Source: Ipomoea triloba (taxonomy: Eukaryota > Streptophyta > Magnoliopsida > Solanales > Convolvulaceae). Taken from it: 64,000 nt of DNA. Made by a program: the position numbers and the translations under genes. The DNA is taken from NCBI RefSeq assembly GCF_003576645.1, contig NC_044917.1, forward strand, positions 2,984,642-3,048,641, written 5' to 3'. Under the pieces are notes generated by a model that was not told the origin of the DNA, did no database searches, and was given only the letters and a program-made list of their open reading frames with translations. Positions 11,002 to 23,075 of the stretch are shown here, piece after piece; position 1 is the stretch's first letter; the number at the start of each line of letters is the position of its first letter.

Positions 11002-13419
11002 TCACAAGGAAGCATCTAGATTAGGGCCTTTAATCGAGGCCTTTTGGTATCGTACCTTTTCAATCTCCTTCTCAAGGAAGTCTAGAATTGTGTCAGTTAC
11101 ATTGTTTGGGACACACCCAGCATTCAACATAATCTTTAAAAACTTGTAAGCTTCTTTAAGTCGCCCTGCCTTGCTGTGAACTTCAATAAGTGTATTGTAA
11201 GTGACAACATCAGGATTTATCCCAGTGCTTTTCATCTGTTGAAAAAGCTTGTTTGCTTTCTCAATCCGCCCTGCTTTGCCTAGTGTATTAATCAAGGTGT
11301 TATACATCACAATATCAAGGTAACCACCCTGCTTCATTAGTCTATCAAGGACAGCACTGGCCAGATCTGCCCTTCCCATCTTTCCTAGGCCTTGAATAAT
11401 CACATTATATGTTGCTATATCTGCAGGGCAAACTTTATCACCCATTTGACGCAGAACTCCCCATGCCTCATTGAAGTATCCCTTCTTGACAAACGAACTC
11501 ATCATAGAATTGTATGTGTAGCTCGCAGGATCAACACCAGTGTTTGTGAAAATCTCGAATAACTTGCAGGCTAAGCTCAATTTCCCCTTGGCCAGGAATA
11601 TTGACAAGAAGGTATTGACCATGTCCATATCAAATGAATCTGCATCCTTACCATCCACACGTTTCCCTCTGGAAAGTGTAAACATATGTGGAGAGAAATT
11701 GCCAGAGCTCGCTTGACTAGCGAGCAGATCCATGTATGGGGATGATGACCAAGGATCAGTTTCATCATCACCAAGGCTGGTGTAAGCTTCTGTCTCTGTC
11801 TCTACTGAATCTCCTACTCTTAAAATATCTGTGAAGTCACCGCTATATGGAAACATTGGCATAAAATCCTTTTCCCTGCTCTGTCGAACTTCCAGCATAG
11901 CCTCCATAGATTTTCTCCACCTTAGAACAATAGGAACTAAATTCTTGTCCCTAATATGCTTCATAAGCCTCTCCATCCAGTCCCAGCGTCCTTCCCGATA
12001 AATTGCAATCAAGAGTGAAGTTATAGTAACCAAATCAACAGCAAAGCCTCTGGCTTCCATCTCTTCCACCAATTCCATTGCTTTGTCAAGCCCCCCTTCC
12101 CTGCAGAGATGCAAAACAACAATGCTGTAACTAATCCCATCCACGAAACTATTACTCTTCTTCTTCAAATCACAGAACAATGTATAAGCAGCCACACCCC
12201 TTCCATTCTTAAACAGGCCATCGATGAGAATATTATAGGTCCAACAACTAGCCCTAACACCATCATCTTCAATCATTTTCTCAAACAGATTGCATGCATC
12301 TGTTAACTTCCTAGCCTTTAGCAATCCATTCAAGAGGGAGTTATAAGCAACGGTATCAGGACACAAGCCATTATACTGCATTTCACTGAATATTTTCATG
12401 GCATCATTTACTCGGTATGATCTCGAGCATCCCTGGATGAGAATGCGGTAAGTAAAGTAATCAGGTTCAAGACCTGAGGAACCCTTCATTTCCTCCCAGA
12501 CAACGAGCGCATCCTTCACCTTCCCGAGCACGCAGAGGACTTGAATTAGGCTGTTATAAGTGCAGAGATCAGGGGTAAAGGCATTACCCCTCTCCTTCAT
12601 TTCTTTGAACAGCATAAGGGAAGTGGCCAAATTTCCCCATAGCCCAAAAGTGTGAATGCAGATATTATAACCCCATCTGTCTAATGGGAAACGATTCTTC
12701 CTTTCCCTGAGCTTATCAAAGACTTGCTTGAATTCAGCTCTCATTTCAGCCCTCTTGAGGCCAACCAGCAACTCATTACAAGCTAGGGCATCTTCTATGA
12801 ATTCACCATTCGTATTGTCATTATTACTGTTATTACTGGATTCCAACAATTTCAGAAATATGGATAAGGCCATGTTCACCTGATTCTTATGGACTAGGGC
12901 AACCAGAACGGAGTTATACACATCATTGCTCAAGCAATTGCGAACAATGTCATCGGAAAATTTGCTCCCTACAAAGTCCAAAACCTCCAGCGCGGTATCG
13001 AACTTACCGGCGCGTATGAAGGAGTCGAGGAGCAGCTTGAAAGTGGCGGAATCGAGGTCGGCGCCGTCGCGGCTCATGGAGTCCAGCAGGCCGAAGATCT
13101 CGCCGTGGAAGCCGCGGCAACCGCAAATTGTTTTGAAAATCTGGGAGTAGGTGGCGGCGGAGTGGCGGAAGCCGGGGCGGAGAGAGCACCATCGGAAGAA
13201 ATCCAGCCGCTTGGAGACGTCGAGGGAGTTGCGGCGGAGGACTTGGAGGACGACGTCTTCGGAAAGGGGAACGGCGGCGGAGTCGCTTCCATTTCCGTCG
13301 AGGTTCCGCGATCCTCCGGGCTTCGCTAAAGCTTTGGCGATGGAAGCGACGACGAGCAGATTCCCAATGTTGGAGGCTGTTGCGGTGGATAAGGAAGTAA
13401 GCCGTCTCCTTGCTATCAT
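11002..13419 (-). CDS. P-class pentatricopeptide repeat protein (At4g01570-like)
   Basis: Intronless gene of 805 residues, the length I recall for the Arabidopsis protein At4g01570. PPR proteins bind single-stranded RNA in organelles and affect its stability, splicing or translation. The first ~40 residues are rich in R, S, T and A without acidic residues, as expected of a mitochondrial or plastid targeting peptide. From about residue 85 onward there are many ~35-residue PPR units with the typical TYNSLIxxLCxxGKVxDA, TYNILIDGLFKNGR and VVTYNTLIEVHSKAGR patterns. Around residues 505-590 a repeat-free, acidic linker (with SLGDDETDPWSSSPY) separates two PPR blocks. There is no E, DYW or SMR domain, so it is P-class and an editing role is unlikely. 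The target RNA is not known to me. An unbroken frame suggests a working gene. Confidence 0.95.
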   Translation of the reverse strand: MIARRRLTSLSTATASNIGNLLVVASIAKALAKPGGSRNLDGNGSDSAAVPLSEDVVLQVLRRNSLDVSKRLDFFRWCSLRPGFRHSAATYSQIFKTICGCRGFHGEIFGLLDSMSRDGADLDSATFKLLLDSFIRAGKFDTALEVLDFVGSKFSDDIVRNCLSNDVYNSVLVALVHKNQVNMALSIFLKLLESSNNSNNDNTNGEFIEDALACNELLVGLKRAEMRAEFKQVFDKLRERKNRFPLDRWGYNICIHTFGLWGNLATSLMLFKEMKERGNAFTPDLCTYNSLIQVLCVLGKVKDALVVWEEMKGSSGLEPDYFTYRILIQGCSRSYRVNDAMKIFSEMQYNGLCPDTVAYNSLLNGLLKARKLTDACNLFEKMIEDDGVRASCWTYNILIDGLFKNGRGVAAYTLFCDLKKKSNSFVDGISYSIVVLHLCREGGLDKAMELVEEMEARGFAVDLVTITSLLIAIYREGRWDWMERLMKHIRDKNLVPIVLRWRKSMEAMLEVRQSREKDFMPMFPYSGDFTDILRVGDSVETETEAYTSLGDDETDPWSSSPYMDLLASQASSGNFSPHMFTLSRGKRVDGKDADSFDMDMVNTFLSIFLAKGKLSLACKLFEIFTNTGVDPASYTYNSMMSSFVKKGYFNEAWGVLRQMGDKVCPADIATYNVIIQGLGKMGRADLASAVLDRLMKQGGYLDIVMYNTLINTLGKAGRIEKANKLFQQMKSTGINPDVVTYNTLIEVHSKAGRLKEAYKFLKIMLNAGCVPNNVTDTILDFLEKEIEKVRYQKASIKGPNLDASL

Positions 13420-13563
13420 CTACTCTACTCTACATTCGCGTTTTCTATATGTTTTCCTGTCTTCCCAAACTCTATTATCGACCATAGTAGTGAGAGTACT
13501 AAAGTTCAACCTGTTCAGTTGGCCCAGTGAACAAGGTTCATTAACCATTATTTGTTTAATTTA
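13420..13563 (-). promoter_or_regulatory. Upstream region of the PPR gene
   Basis: Short interval between the PPR start codon and a Harbinger-type MITE. Any promoter must lie here or inside the MITE. I see no clear TATA box. Confidence 0.35.
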
Positions 13564-14367
13564 GGGTGTGTTTGAAAAAGAAGTCAAGTGATTTTTGAAA
13601 AAATATTTTTTGAAAAATAACCAGAAAATAGTTTCATTTTCTATATTTGGTAATTTGGTTGTATTCTGAAAAATTGTATTTATGTGTTTGATTTTTTTAA
13701 TGGAAAATGAGTCAAAGCGTATAATTATATATTTTTTATTATTTTATTTAAAATATAGAAATATATAAAATAATACTACATCCGTCCCAAAATGGTTGTC
13801 TGGTTCGTTTAACGAGGCTTGACTGAAGTAATTTTTAATCCAATTTTTCATATTATTAAGTTTAGCATTAATATATAAAATTTATATATTTATAAACTAC
13901 ATTAAAAGTTCTATTAAACACAAAAAATTAAATTTAAAAATAATAAAAAATTACTAGCAAAGAAAGAAGAGTTGGTTTGACCAATGAATAGTAAATAGGA
14001 CAGGTAAAATAGGACAGAGGGAGTAATATTTATTACGTAGTATAAAAGAAAGAAAGGAACAAAAAAAAACAGTAAGGTTCCGAAGGATGGTTTCCGCCGG
14101 GAATCAGAGTAGTTCTGGCGGGCTAGTTCTTGATGGAAACCAGTCTGTCAGAACGTGAGAGATGGCCATTTTGGCCGAGAATGGGACAAACAACCATTTT
14201 AACCATTCTAGAAAATGACTTCTGGAAAAAAAATTCGAAAGTCGTTTTTAAGAAAAATTGGTTGATTTTCTTTAATCAACGGAAAATAATTTCTGTTAAC
14301 GATATTTTTCGGACGTTTCCAAACAACGGAAGCCCAAAAATCATTTTTCGCACTACCAAACACACCC
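13564..14367. mobile_element. PIF/Harbinger (Tourist-like) MITE carrying a nested MITE
   Basis: The ends are inverted repeats, GGGTGTGTTTG at 13,564 and CAAACACACCC ending at 14,367, flanked by TTA target duplications (13,561-13,563 and 14,368-14,370). The TTA duplication and the GGG...CCC termini are the signature of Tourist-type elements mobilised by PIF/Harbinger transposases. No transposase is encoded. The total of 804 bp includes a 248-bp Stowaway-type insertion, so the original was about 550 bp. It lies just upstream of the PPR start codon. Confidence 0.88.
13776..14023. mobile_element. Stowaway-type MITE nested in the Tourist-like element
   Basis: The termini CTACATCCGTCC and GGACAGAGGGAG are inverted repeats with a few mismatches and belong to the CTCCCTCCGTCC family of Stowaway elements. 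A TA dinucleotide flanks both sides (13,774-13,775 and 14,024-14,025), as expected for Tc1/mariner-mobilised elements. The 248-bp length is typical and it is non-coding. Confidence 0.85.
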
Positions 14368-14370
14368 TTA

Positions 14371-15408
14371 AGCAAGAAAAACGATTATCTATTTAAGAGT
14401 TCATCCTTAAAATTTTCATATATTATATAGGCTATAGCTATTAACTTACTATATCCACAATGCAATATGGAAAAAAGTTAAATATCATTAGCCAGTAATG
14501 AAATGTACGATATGCATATAAATAATAGTGTAAAAATATTACGTATAAAATAAATTGAAAATTAGAAACAAATAACAAAACTACATCGAAATTCGAAAGG
14601 GTACTTGAATGGGTAAAATTAAATACGATTTTTTAACTAAAAAATTGAGTTCAATTTTTATCAACTTTATCTTGGTTGAGTCCGTCACACATTACTTTTC
14701 TTGTATAATTTGCGGCGAATACTATTACACAAGTAACAAGACAATAAGTTACATCAAAAGATTTTGTAAAATAAAATCACATTTATCAATTATTTATTTA
14801 AATTAAATATAAAAATAAAGAATATAAAATATAAGTAAATGAAACATTATTTTAATTACAGAACAATTTATTTTAATTTATATTATTAACACACGTGATA
14901 ATAAAAAATTAAAAAAAATACAATCATAATTTTGACAAAATTGCAACACGTAACCTTAAAATTGTTGTTTAAAAGGAAAAACACGTTGGATTGTAAATAT
15001 GAGAAATAGTTGCATGGCTGCTAACAGGTTAAGCTCAAGCTAAAAATACTACTTTACCTCTAAAAATTTGTTCTCATTAAATATTTAATTTTTATTAGAA
15101 GAAATAAAAAAAAAAGTAATTGAATAAAAATTATGATCATTTATGTTAAACAATCAAAACATGTCACATATATTATAGAGTAGAAAATGAGAGTACAATA
15201 TAATTACTCAACGATGTCCAAATCGGGTGGTCCCGACGTGTGACGTGGCGGCAGCCACTTTCTTTAAATACTACTACTCCGATAGTGAAAATTTGGAAAA
15301 ACAAATCCAACTTGCGCCACAAGAACTACAGCCTCCAGTTTCCACTTCACCTTTTCTTCACTGTTTACTTGAAGCTGAGCTAAGAAGAACTACGGTGTCG
15401 CTACCACT
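14371..15408 (+). promoter_or_regulatory. AT-rich spacer and upstream region of the ALS regulatory subunit gene
   Basis: About 1 kb of AT-rich DNA with no gene that I can see. The last ~200 bp become GC-richer, with a CGTGTGACGTGGCGG stretch (ACGT core, G-box-like) near 15,237-15,252 and a TTTAAATA TATA-like box near 15,263. Both are well placed for a core promoter about 150 bp before the start codon. Confidence 0.45.
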
Positions 15409-18400
15409 ATGTCTGCGGCGGCGTTGCAGTGCCCAATGGCCGGCACGAGGAAGAACGCGCCACCAGCATTCGGCAAATCGCCTCCGCCCAGCGCGGCGGA
15501 GACGCTGCGCGTTTTCCGGCCAAAAACAAAGCGTTTCACCAAGGTTGTTGCAAATGCAAGTGGAAGTCGCGGTGCGGATAATGCGGCTTCTGTTTCCCTC
15601 GCCGAAACTGCCTCCGTTTCTTCTCCTTCGCCTCCTTTCTCTCGGTACCCCCTCTTTATGCGTGTTGCCATTGATAATTGCGTATTATGTGTTTGAATTA
15701 TATAGCGCCGCTTTTCATTTTAATTGAATAAATAGTTCACGTCTTAGCTTAGCTTGTTCCATTTGTTTCTATGGAAAAGGATTCTTTTGGCTAAACTATT
15801 AGAAAATTGGTAAATGACTACTAATAGTCATCAGATTGTGTTAGAAGGTATGATTAGTCGATAACAGATTAATCAAACATTTATATTGATTATAGGACCA
15901 AAAGTGAAAAAAATCATACAAACCTCATGACTTGTGTATTCTACTGAGCAAGGGGATCCTCTTTTTTGCAAGTCTAACTAACTTCTTTGTATATATCTCA
16001 GGGTAAAGCGCCATACAATCTCGGTGTTTGTTGGGGATGAAAGTGGTATCATAAATCGAATAGCTGGAGTTTTTGCCCGTAGAGGTTATAACATTGAGTC
16101 TCTTGCTGTTGGCTTGAATAAAGACAGGGCGCTCTTCACCATAGTTGTCTCTGGAACTGAAAAGGTTTTGCAGCAAGTTGTAGAGCAGCTCAACAAGCTC
16201 GTGAATGTCTTGAAGGTTATTTCCTACTTTTCCTGTAAAAAACAATTTGTATGGTGCATTTTTGACTGCCTGCACTCAGTAATTCCGTGCTGTCTCATTG
16301 ATCAGGTGGATGATCTGTCGAGGGAGCCTCAAGTAGAACGAGAGTTGATGCTAATAAAACTTAATGCAGAGCCAGACACAAATGCAGAAGTATATAAAAA
16401 TCCTTATTTTGTCAATCTGTTCCATACAATTTATTTGTCGTTCACTTGTTCTAGCTTCTTTTAAGAAGGATGGTCTATTTTTCAATGGAAGTAGCTGAAA
16501 AAATTAAATTTTGGGCAACATGTTCTTGGTCAATCTCATACCATGACTGTGAATAAGATAAACATGATCCATTTTTTAGTGTGAAGACATATTTCAATGC
16601 TATCTGACTGATGTCAAATCTTAGAAGAAACTTTTTTAAGCATATAATACACTGCAAGTTGCTGTCTCTGTGTGTTTAGGTGCATTTAAAAAAAAAAAAA
16701 AACTTCGCTGTATTTTCTTAAGGTCAAGTTTTATTTTATCATGCGCTTTATGTCATTGAACATATGAGTCTAATTTGAGGCTCTTCATGTTGGATTTGAT
16801 ATTCAGATCATGTGGTTGGTAGATATCTTTAGAGCAAAAATTGTTGATAAATCAGATCACTCCGTGACCATAGAGGTAACTACTATTTGCTTTTTCATGC
16901 GATTTTATTTCCATAAGGGTTCTGTCTTTTCCTCGGTTTTTGTTCCTGGATTTAGTACGATTTGGCCATTACCTACAAACTTAAAATCCTAAACCCTAAG
17001 CCCCAATCTGGCTGTATACACATGTTTATTGAAGTACCCTGCTTATTATTGGCCCAGGTAACAGGTGACCCAGGAAAGATGGCAGCTGTTCTTAGAAATT
17101 TGAAGAAGTTTGGAATAAAGGAGCTTGCTAGAACCGGAAAGGTTCATTTTAAATCTTTGAAATGCATTAATACTCACAAACCTATATGGCCATAACTGCT
17201 TTAGAATTACCACTTTCCTGTCAGCCAATCATTTACTATTAGCCTGTTAAAATTTAGGATCCCTCGGAGAAGAAATTGAGTAGATATTGTGTGAGTATGG
17301 TAAGGGGAGATCATATAAATGTCCTTTCTAGCCATCTAAAAAAATTATTTCCTGTATGTGTCCAAAGCTAAATTTTATCCTAAGGTAAGATGGTTATGAT
17401 AACTGCACAAGGTTCTTCCCTTTCTATGTTGCCACACAAGACGAGCCTTCTATTAAAAATGTTGAATGTTTACATAATTGCAAACACAGATTTCTCTGAG
17501 ACGTGAAAAGCTGGGTGAGACAGCCCCCTTTTGGAGATTTTCTGCAGCTTCTTATCCCGACCTTGAGCAGACGGTGTCTGGGGCAGATACTCTAAAAGAC
17601 ATCAGTCAGACAATGAACGGAAAATTGAATAATGATTCTCGGGTTTGTAATTCTACTGTTTCAGTTCTACAATACGTTTTATCATTCTCAAGCTTGTTCA
17701 ACTTGTATAAAGGCTATAATATATTTGCATGTATATCTTAGTCGGTCCTTATGTCAAGTTAGGCCAACTACAGTCTACATGGTAATGAAGGAAATTATTT
17801 CAAGCACACTTCAATTGGATTGTTGATTCTATTGCATTCATGATATCTCTTTATATCTACATGCCATACCAAATATTGCAGTATATATCTATTCTCTATC
17901 AATTAATTAGAAATCATAATTAATATATGATTGGATAAGTTTCTTCCTTAATGTTTTGGATTGACTAAGTTCTTTTGTTTGAATGAAGGGTGATGTTTAT
18001 CCTGTGGAAGCGTATGATGACTTCTCCGTTAATAAAGTTCTTGATGCTCACTGGGGAGTTCTCCATGATGAAGATGTAAGAAAATTATCAACCACTCAGA
18101 TAATCTTTTTTATATGTTTATTTGTCCATTGACGGGTCAGAAAATTAAAATGACATCTGATGGACACCAAGAGATGCCCAAAAAACAGTCAAGAATTTTC
18201 GGTCTAGTATTGTTAAGCTTGAAAGTAGAGGAAAACCTTAACATATAGACTGCAATACTACTGCATAACCGATGGGAGGCTGACTAGTATTGCATTATAT
18301 GATTCTAACGGGACCACTGCTAAGGGTGCCAATACAGGTTTAGTAAGCATAATTTCGTCTATTGTTGCAGTCAAGTGGGCTTCAATCACACACGCTAACC

Positions 18401-19557
18401 ATGCTCGTTAATGATTCACCTGGAGTTCTGAATCTGATTACGGGGGTTATATCTCGAAGAGGCTATAATGTTCAGGTCATTCTTTATCCTTTTTATGCTA
18501 ACTTTTCTAATTGAAAATCACTAAAATAAAACATCAGAATTTATTTTGGCACAGAGTCTTGCTGTAGGCCCTGCTGAAAAAGAGGGGCTATCACGCATTA
18601 CAACAGTCGTTCCTGGAACTGATGAAACTATTCGAAAATTGGTTCGCCAATTTGACAAGCTGGTTGATATACACGAGGTGAAGTCATTTCTGCTCTCTAT
18701 TATTTGCTGTTGGAAATTCTGATTTTGCCCGTGTGGATCACTGTGAGATCGAAAGGCTAATATGAGGTTGGCGGATTGTTCAGGTTCAAGATATAACTCA
18801 TTTACCTTTTGCCGAGAGGGAACTGATGCTGATCAAAATTGCTGCTAATGCTGCTGCCAGGAGGGATGTCCTTGACATCGCCAAAATTTTCCGGGCCAAA
18901 CCAGTTGATGTGTCTCATCATACAATAACGCTGGAGGTAGAACTAACATCATAAACTTAAGATTCTTGTTTTGGCCTACCATGCATGTCGTTCCTCTCAA
19001 TTATGCTCCTGGAGCTCTCACACTCACTTCTTACTGATAGAATCTTGAAATTTATTATCTATCTTTCCAGATGGATTGATTTTAAATAATGAAAAAACGA
19101 GAGCCATCCGATACTGATAGTAACTAATTCAACTTAAACCAATTTATTTTATCATATACTTGCTCAATGTGTGTTTATTGGATTAACCTATTGTATCAAG
19201 CTAAATCTGGGAACACAAATTTCTTATTGGTTTGATTTCTATTGCCAATTCTTGCAGTTGACTGGAGATTTTAACAAGTTGCTCGCATTGCAAAGGCTGT
19301 TGGAGCCTTTTGGTATTTGTGAGGTATGTTTTCCCAAACTTTCACCAAAACTCATAGTTTGCTTCACATTGAGCATGTGAATTGAAGGCCATGAGGTCCT
19401 GGAGCGAAACGATCCACTTGTAATGTCCTGTGCTGTGCATTTATACACATCACCATTTTCTTTCCTGCTGCAGGTGGCACGGACAGGGCGTGTGGCTTTG
19501 GTACGCGAGTCTGGCGTGGATTCAACATCCCTCCGAGGATATTCTCTCCCTTCGTAA
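15409..19557 (+). CDS. Acetolactate synthase (AHAS) small regulatory subunit, chloroplastic
   Basis: Regulatory subunit of acetohydroxyacid synthase, the first common enzyme of valine, leucine and isoleucine synthesis in plastids; it activates the catalytic subunit and gives feedback inhibition by branched-chain amino acids. Twelve exons join in frame to 485 residues: 15409-15644, 16002-16215, 16306-16389, 16807-16875, 17058-17141, 17490-17642, 17989-18075, 18371-18475, 18555-18677, 18784-18936, 19258-19323, 19474-19557. Residues 1 to about 78 are a Ser/Ala/Pro-rich transit peptide. The first ACT domain starts near residue 83 ([19 protein letters not shown], then [12 protein letters not shown]). 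The second starts near 316 ([18 protein letters not shown], then RRGYNVQSLAVGP). This internal duplication is the plant arrangement; bacterial IlvH/IlvN have one copy. The product matches the Arabidopsis VAT1/AIP3 type (about 480-490 residues). Confidence 0.97.
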
Positions 19558-19821
19558 GATTATAACCTAAAAAAACAGTACCATGCATATAATGTTCCTG
19601 CAGTTCCACTTGCTTGTTAGACCAGTATATAAAACTCTGCAATCTCTTCATTGTTGGTTCCCTGTTGAAAAACTAGCATCCCATATATGGAAATCTAGAT
19701 TGTGTTGCTTTTCTACAGTGCTTTTGGTTTTTCATAAATCCATTTTTCAAAATCTCATAATACTATTGATTCTAACACATGTAGTTTTCTTTTGGAATGA
19801 ATGAACAATCGCTTTACCAGG

Positions 19822-19945
19822 GTCCACCATGTGTATAGTGGACCATGTTCAGATTATGTACTTACAGTTAATATATTATGTACTTGTTGTAGTTAACTGA
19901 TAGTATATAATATATTAACGACAAGTGGTGAATCCTGGTCCACAA
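19822..19945. repeat. Palindromic MITE-like repeat
   Basis: The ends carry GGTCCACCATG and CCTGGTCCAC-like sequences and the interior has repeated TTAATATATTATGTAC and its near inverse. Similar text occurs at about 48,760-48,895 and 62,690-62,990. No clean terminal repeat or target duplication could be fixed. Confidence 0.4.
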
Positions 19946-20017
19946 AATAATTTACTATGAATGAAGTGTAAGTTCAGAGATGGGTTCATCTTTGGTGTAT
20001 GCATGTATCGAACCAGG

Positions 20018-20215
20018 GCAAATTATTCTGTGGATCCGCGTCCATCTTGCAAGATGGACCCGGGTCCAAAATACATAATTTTACATATTGAATGTTCACA
20101 ATTTATACTGAATGTTCGCAACTAAATGTTCACAATTTACATATTGAATGTTTACAATTTGAATTGAACATTCAATATGTAAATTGCAAGGTGGACCCAA
20201 GTCCATGGTATAACT
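20018..20215 (+). mobile_element. MITE-like element (family shared with 50,650-50,816)
   Basis: One end reads GCAAATTATTCTGTGGATCC and the other, inverted, AGTTATACCATGGAC. Inside are repeats of TTTACATATTGAATGTTCAC and their inverse, so the strand can fold back. A diverged copy lies in the opposite orientation at about 50,650-50,816 with the same two ends, which defines a dispersed ~170-200-bp family. The superfamily is unclear. Confidence 0.6.
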
Positions 20216-22500
20216 ATTGAGTAGGGTGGTATTACCCCAACAAGAGATACATGCATTTGAGACATGAAATGATCAATCAAATTGACTTTAGTCATTTTAT
20301 TATAAAATTAGAGGAAGTGAAATTTATGTTAGAGAGGCTTTCCATGATGCTTAAGCCTCAAGCTGAGCATATATACCATAGAAGCACTGTAAGGGTGGGG
20401 TGGGGGGTGGAAAGGGTTCAATTTATTTGTTCACATGCATTGGCAGATAGAAGAATGGATTTGATGACAAATGGAGTGGAAGACTGGAGTAGGGGGACCT
20501 CAAGCCTAATCATCTCTTCAACTTTCTGCTTTCATTCCCTCATGCCTTTGTTATGGTCCAATCTGAACAGCCACAGCCTCAGCCAGAAGAATTATATATA
20601 TATATATATATATTTGTGCAGTAGCAAATAGTGCCACTTTTACTTATATATATATATTATGCAGTGGCAGTGAATCATTAGTGTAATGCGCTACGTGTGC
20701 AAATCCAAGAAGATACAACCAACATTATATTCAAAGTTCACTGCCTAGCTGACTTTGCTCCCATATTTCATTTCTCCTGATAAACTCAACCCATAGCTGT
20801 GTGAGAGAGAAAGCATGTATGGACTATGGGGTATATTCCAGTCTCAACATGTTTCATTCATAGATAATCCTATGAAAATTTACTTTAGAGATTTTTTTTT
20901 TTCCAAATTCATCCAACATGATGCATGTTAATAGTATGTTGTGATAATTGACAAAAAATTTATCATTGCTCCATTCAACATGAAAAATACGGAGTAGAAA
21001 TTAAGCAAAGTAACTATGAAATCTCCCAGTGCAAATATTTACAAATGTAGAATGGCTAGCCTACTTCATTGCTAATTATAATAACTATAAATTAAAGCAT
21101 GGTTAAATTGATCAATAAATTCAAAATAAATTTGTAAATTTTACTTTGTTAGTAACTGTATGCTCACAAGGACATGGTCTACAAGCGTTTGGGGATTAAG
21201 AAAATAAAAAATGGGCTTATACATTCAGCCAAATGATAGGCTGTTCAATGATATATTGATATGCATAAATTTGAGTTAGATTCAGTTTCTATTTTTTTTA
21301 AATATAGAAGAAAAAAACAATAGAATCAACTATGATTTTTAGAAATTATTTTTTGCATTTTCAAATACACATTTAAAAAAATACACATTTATTTAAATTG
21401 ATTGAGTGAGCAGACTGTTACTTTCAAACACTGACAAAGTGGATGCAGTAAAAAAATTTCAGGGCCAAAACTGGGTAGGCAATAATAATAGTCAATTGTG
21501 ATTGTTGATGGGTCAAAAGTCTTTTTTTTTTTTAAATCTTTACCATATATATTTATTTACACGTTGGGGATTGGGAGAGACTAGGGTTGGGCATGATTCC
21601 TATGATATTACCGAGGCCATTTATTTGTTTTTGTTTTTACAGCGGAGAGAGACTAAGACAGAGACAGGCTTTAAATAGTTTATTATACGTACAAACCAAT
21701 TTTTTTTTTTAATCAAAACTAAAAATTTGGAGAGTAGGGGGGTGGGTGGCCATGTGGTTTTTACCGTCTTTTGATTCCCTTTCTTGACGGTCAAACATAG
21801 CAGTGGGATATTTTGCACCCTTCGAGATGACAATCAACCCCTCTTCCACCCTACACTTCCCCCTAAACTATTCACACTTGCTCACATTGTCCCTATCCTA
21901 TCATATCTTCCACTATATAATTTCTTCACTTTTAAACCTATATAATGTTTAATAAATCGTTCACACACAAAATTAAACTGAAAATCTTATAACTACTAAA
22001 TTAATTGTTCGATCAATTTAAATGAAATTATTGTGAAAATAAAAATTAAACTAATAAAGATTGAGATAGTTGATTGATGCATGCACGTGCATTGTAACAT
22101 TTGTAAGGTAAATAGATGTACATATTGGATGGTTACAAAATTTGAAGGTATTTCAATTGATTTTCACATGTTTAATTTACTGTGTCATCTTGTGAGATTC
22201 TTTCACTTATGATGACTGATTGTGTAGAGAAAATCAGAAAATATACTTAGTTGCACTATACCTTTCATTCCCACACTTTTAATAAAATGAGAGTTATTTT
22301 ATTACACTCATGTAATACTATATTAAGCAAAAGATATGATTTTTGCCAACAGTTTATTAGAAGTTATTATACAATAGAAAGGACAAATTTTGGAGCTAGG
22401 GTTATGAAGAGAGATGGATGTTATTGGAGCAAATTAAAGTATCTTTTATATAAAGTAAAAGATAAAATTGTATTAATAATAAAATAAACAAGTTTAGAGT

Positions 22501-22553
22501 AGAAGGGACAATAATTTTTTATTTTTTTTTGAAAACAAGAAGGGACAATAATT
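22501..22553 (-). repeat. 21-bp poly(T) insertion with 16-bp target duplication
   Basis: AGAAGGGACAATAATT occurs at 22,501-22,516 and again at 22,538-22,553. Between them is a 21-bp, T-rich insert ending GAAAACA. Read on the minus strand it is TGTTTTC followed by an A tract, as left by retroposition of the extreme 3' end of a polyadenylated transcript. Confidence 0.8.
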
Positions 22554-22914
22554 AATTCAGTCAAACTAAGTAAGGCATGCGTGTGTGTGGATTTGTAAGC
22601 CCTTAATAATAAAAGAATCCAAAGAGCCGCAAGACAAGGGTTAGTGTCCTCGCTTAGCCCTACACCTACCCAACCCTTCTCCATTTTTTACCCCACCTTT
22701 TTTCCCTTTGTTTTGGGAATATTTATCACATTTTCTCTACCCTCTAACTTAGAAAATGTGAAATCATATTTTTGTATCAATAAAATTTAGTATGCCATTT
22801 AATGTTTGTTGGCAATCAAGTACAATATCATGTTATCGAAATATAATTTTGACAGTGTTATACAAGTATAAAGAAATAAAGTTACGTTTTCTCAAAAAAT
22901 TCTTGCTGAGCATC

Positions 22915-23075
22915 TTTAAAATTGGTGTCCAATCTAGGTAGCCCGGCCAAGGGCCCAAACTCTGGTATGGGAAGCTCTAACTTCAAGATGTTGTTGGTAG
23001 AAGTCGAACTCCCACCATGCTAATAAAATTGTAACTTTAGATCAAGTAATTTACAACTTAAGCTAACCTTACGGA
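22915..23075 (-). mobile_element. tRNA-derived SINE-like element
   Basis: On the minus strand a box-A-like TAGCTTAAGTTG (23,054-23,065) is followed about 40 bp later by a box-B-like AGTTCGACTT (23,001-23,010). The order and spacing match an internal RNA polymerase III promoter, and the body is about 160 bp with no coding frame. Exact ends and target duplication were not resolved. Confidence 0.5.

Noticed and set aside
13004..13564. Several plus- and minus-strand frames over the start of the PPR gene
   Set aside because: They overlap the 805-residue PPR frame and have the skewed composition expected of shadow frames.
15390..15696. Antisense and alternate-frame readings across the first ALS subunit exon
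   Set aside because: The sense frame gives a good transit peptide and splices in phase to the ACT domain; the others are shadows of GC-rich coding DNA.
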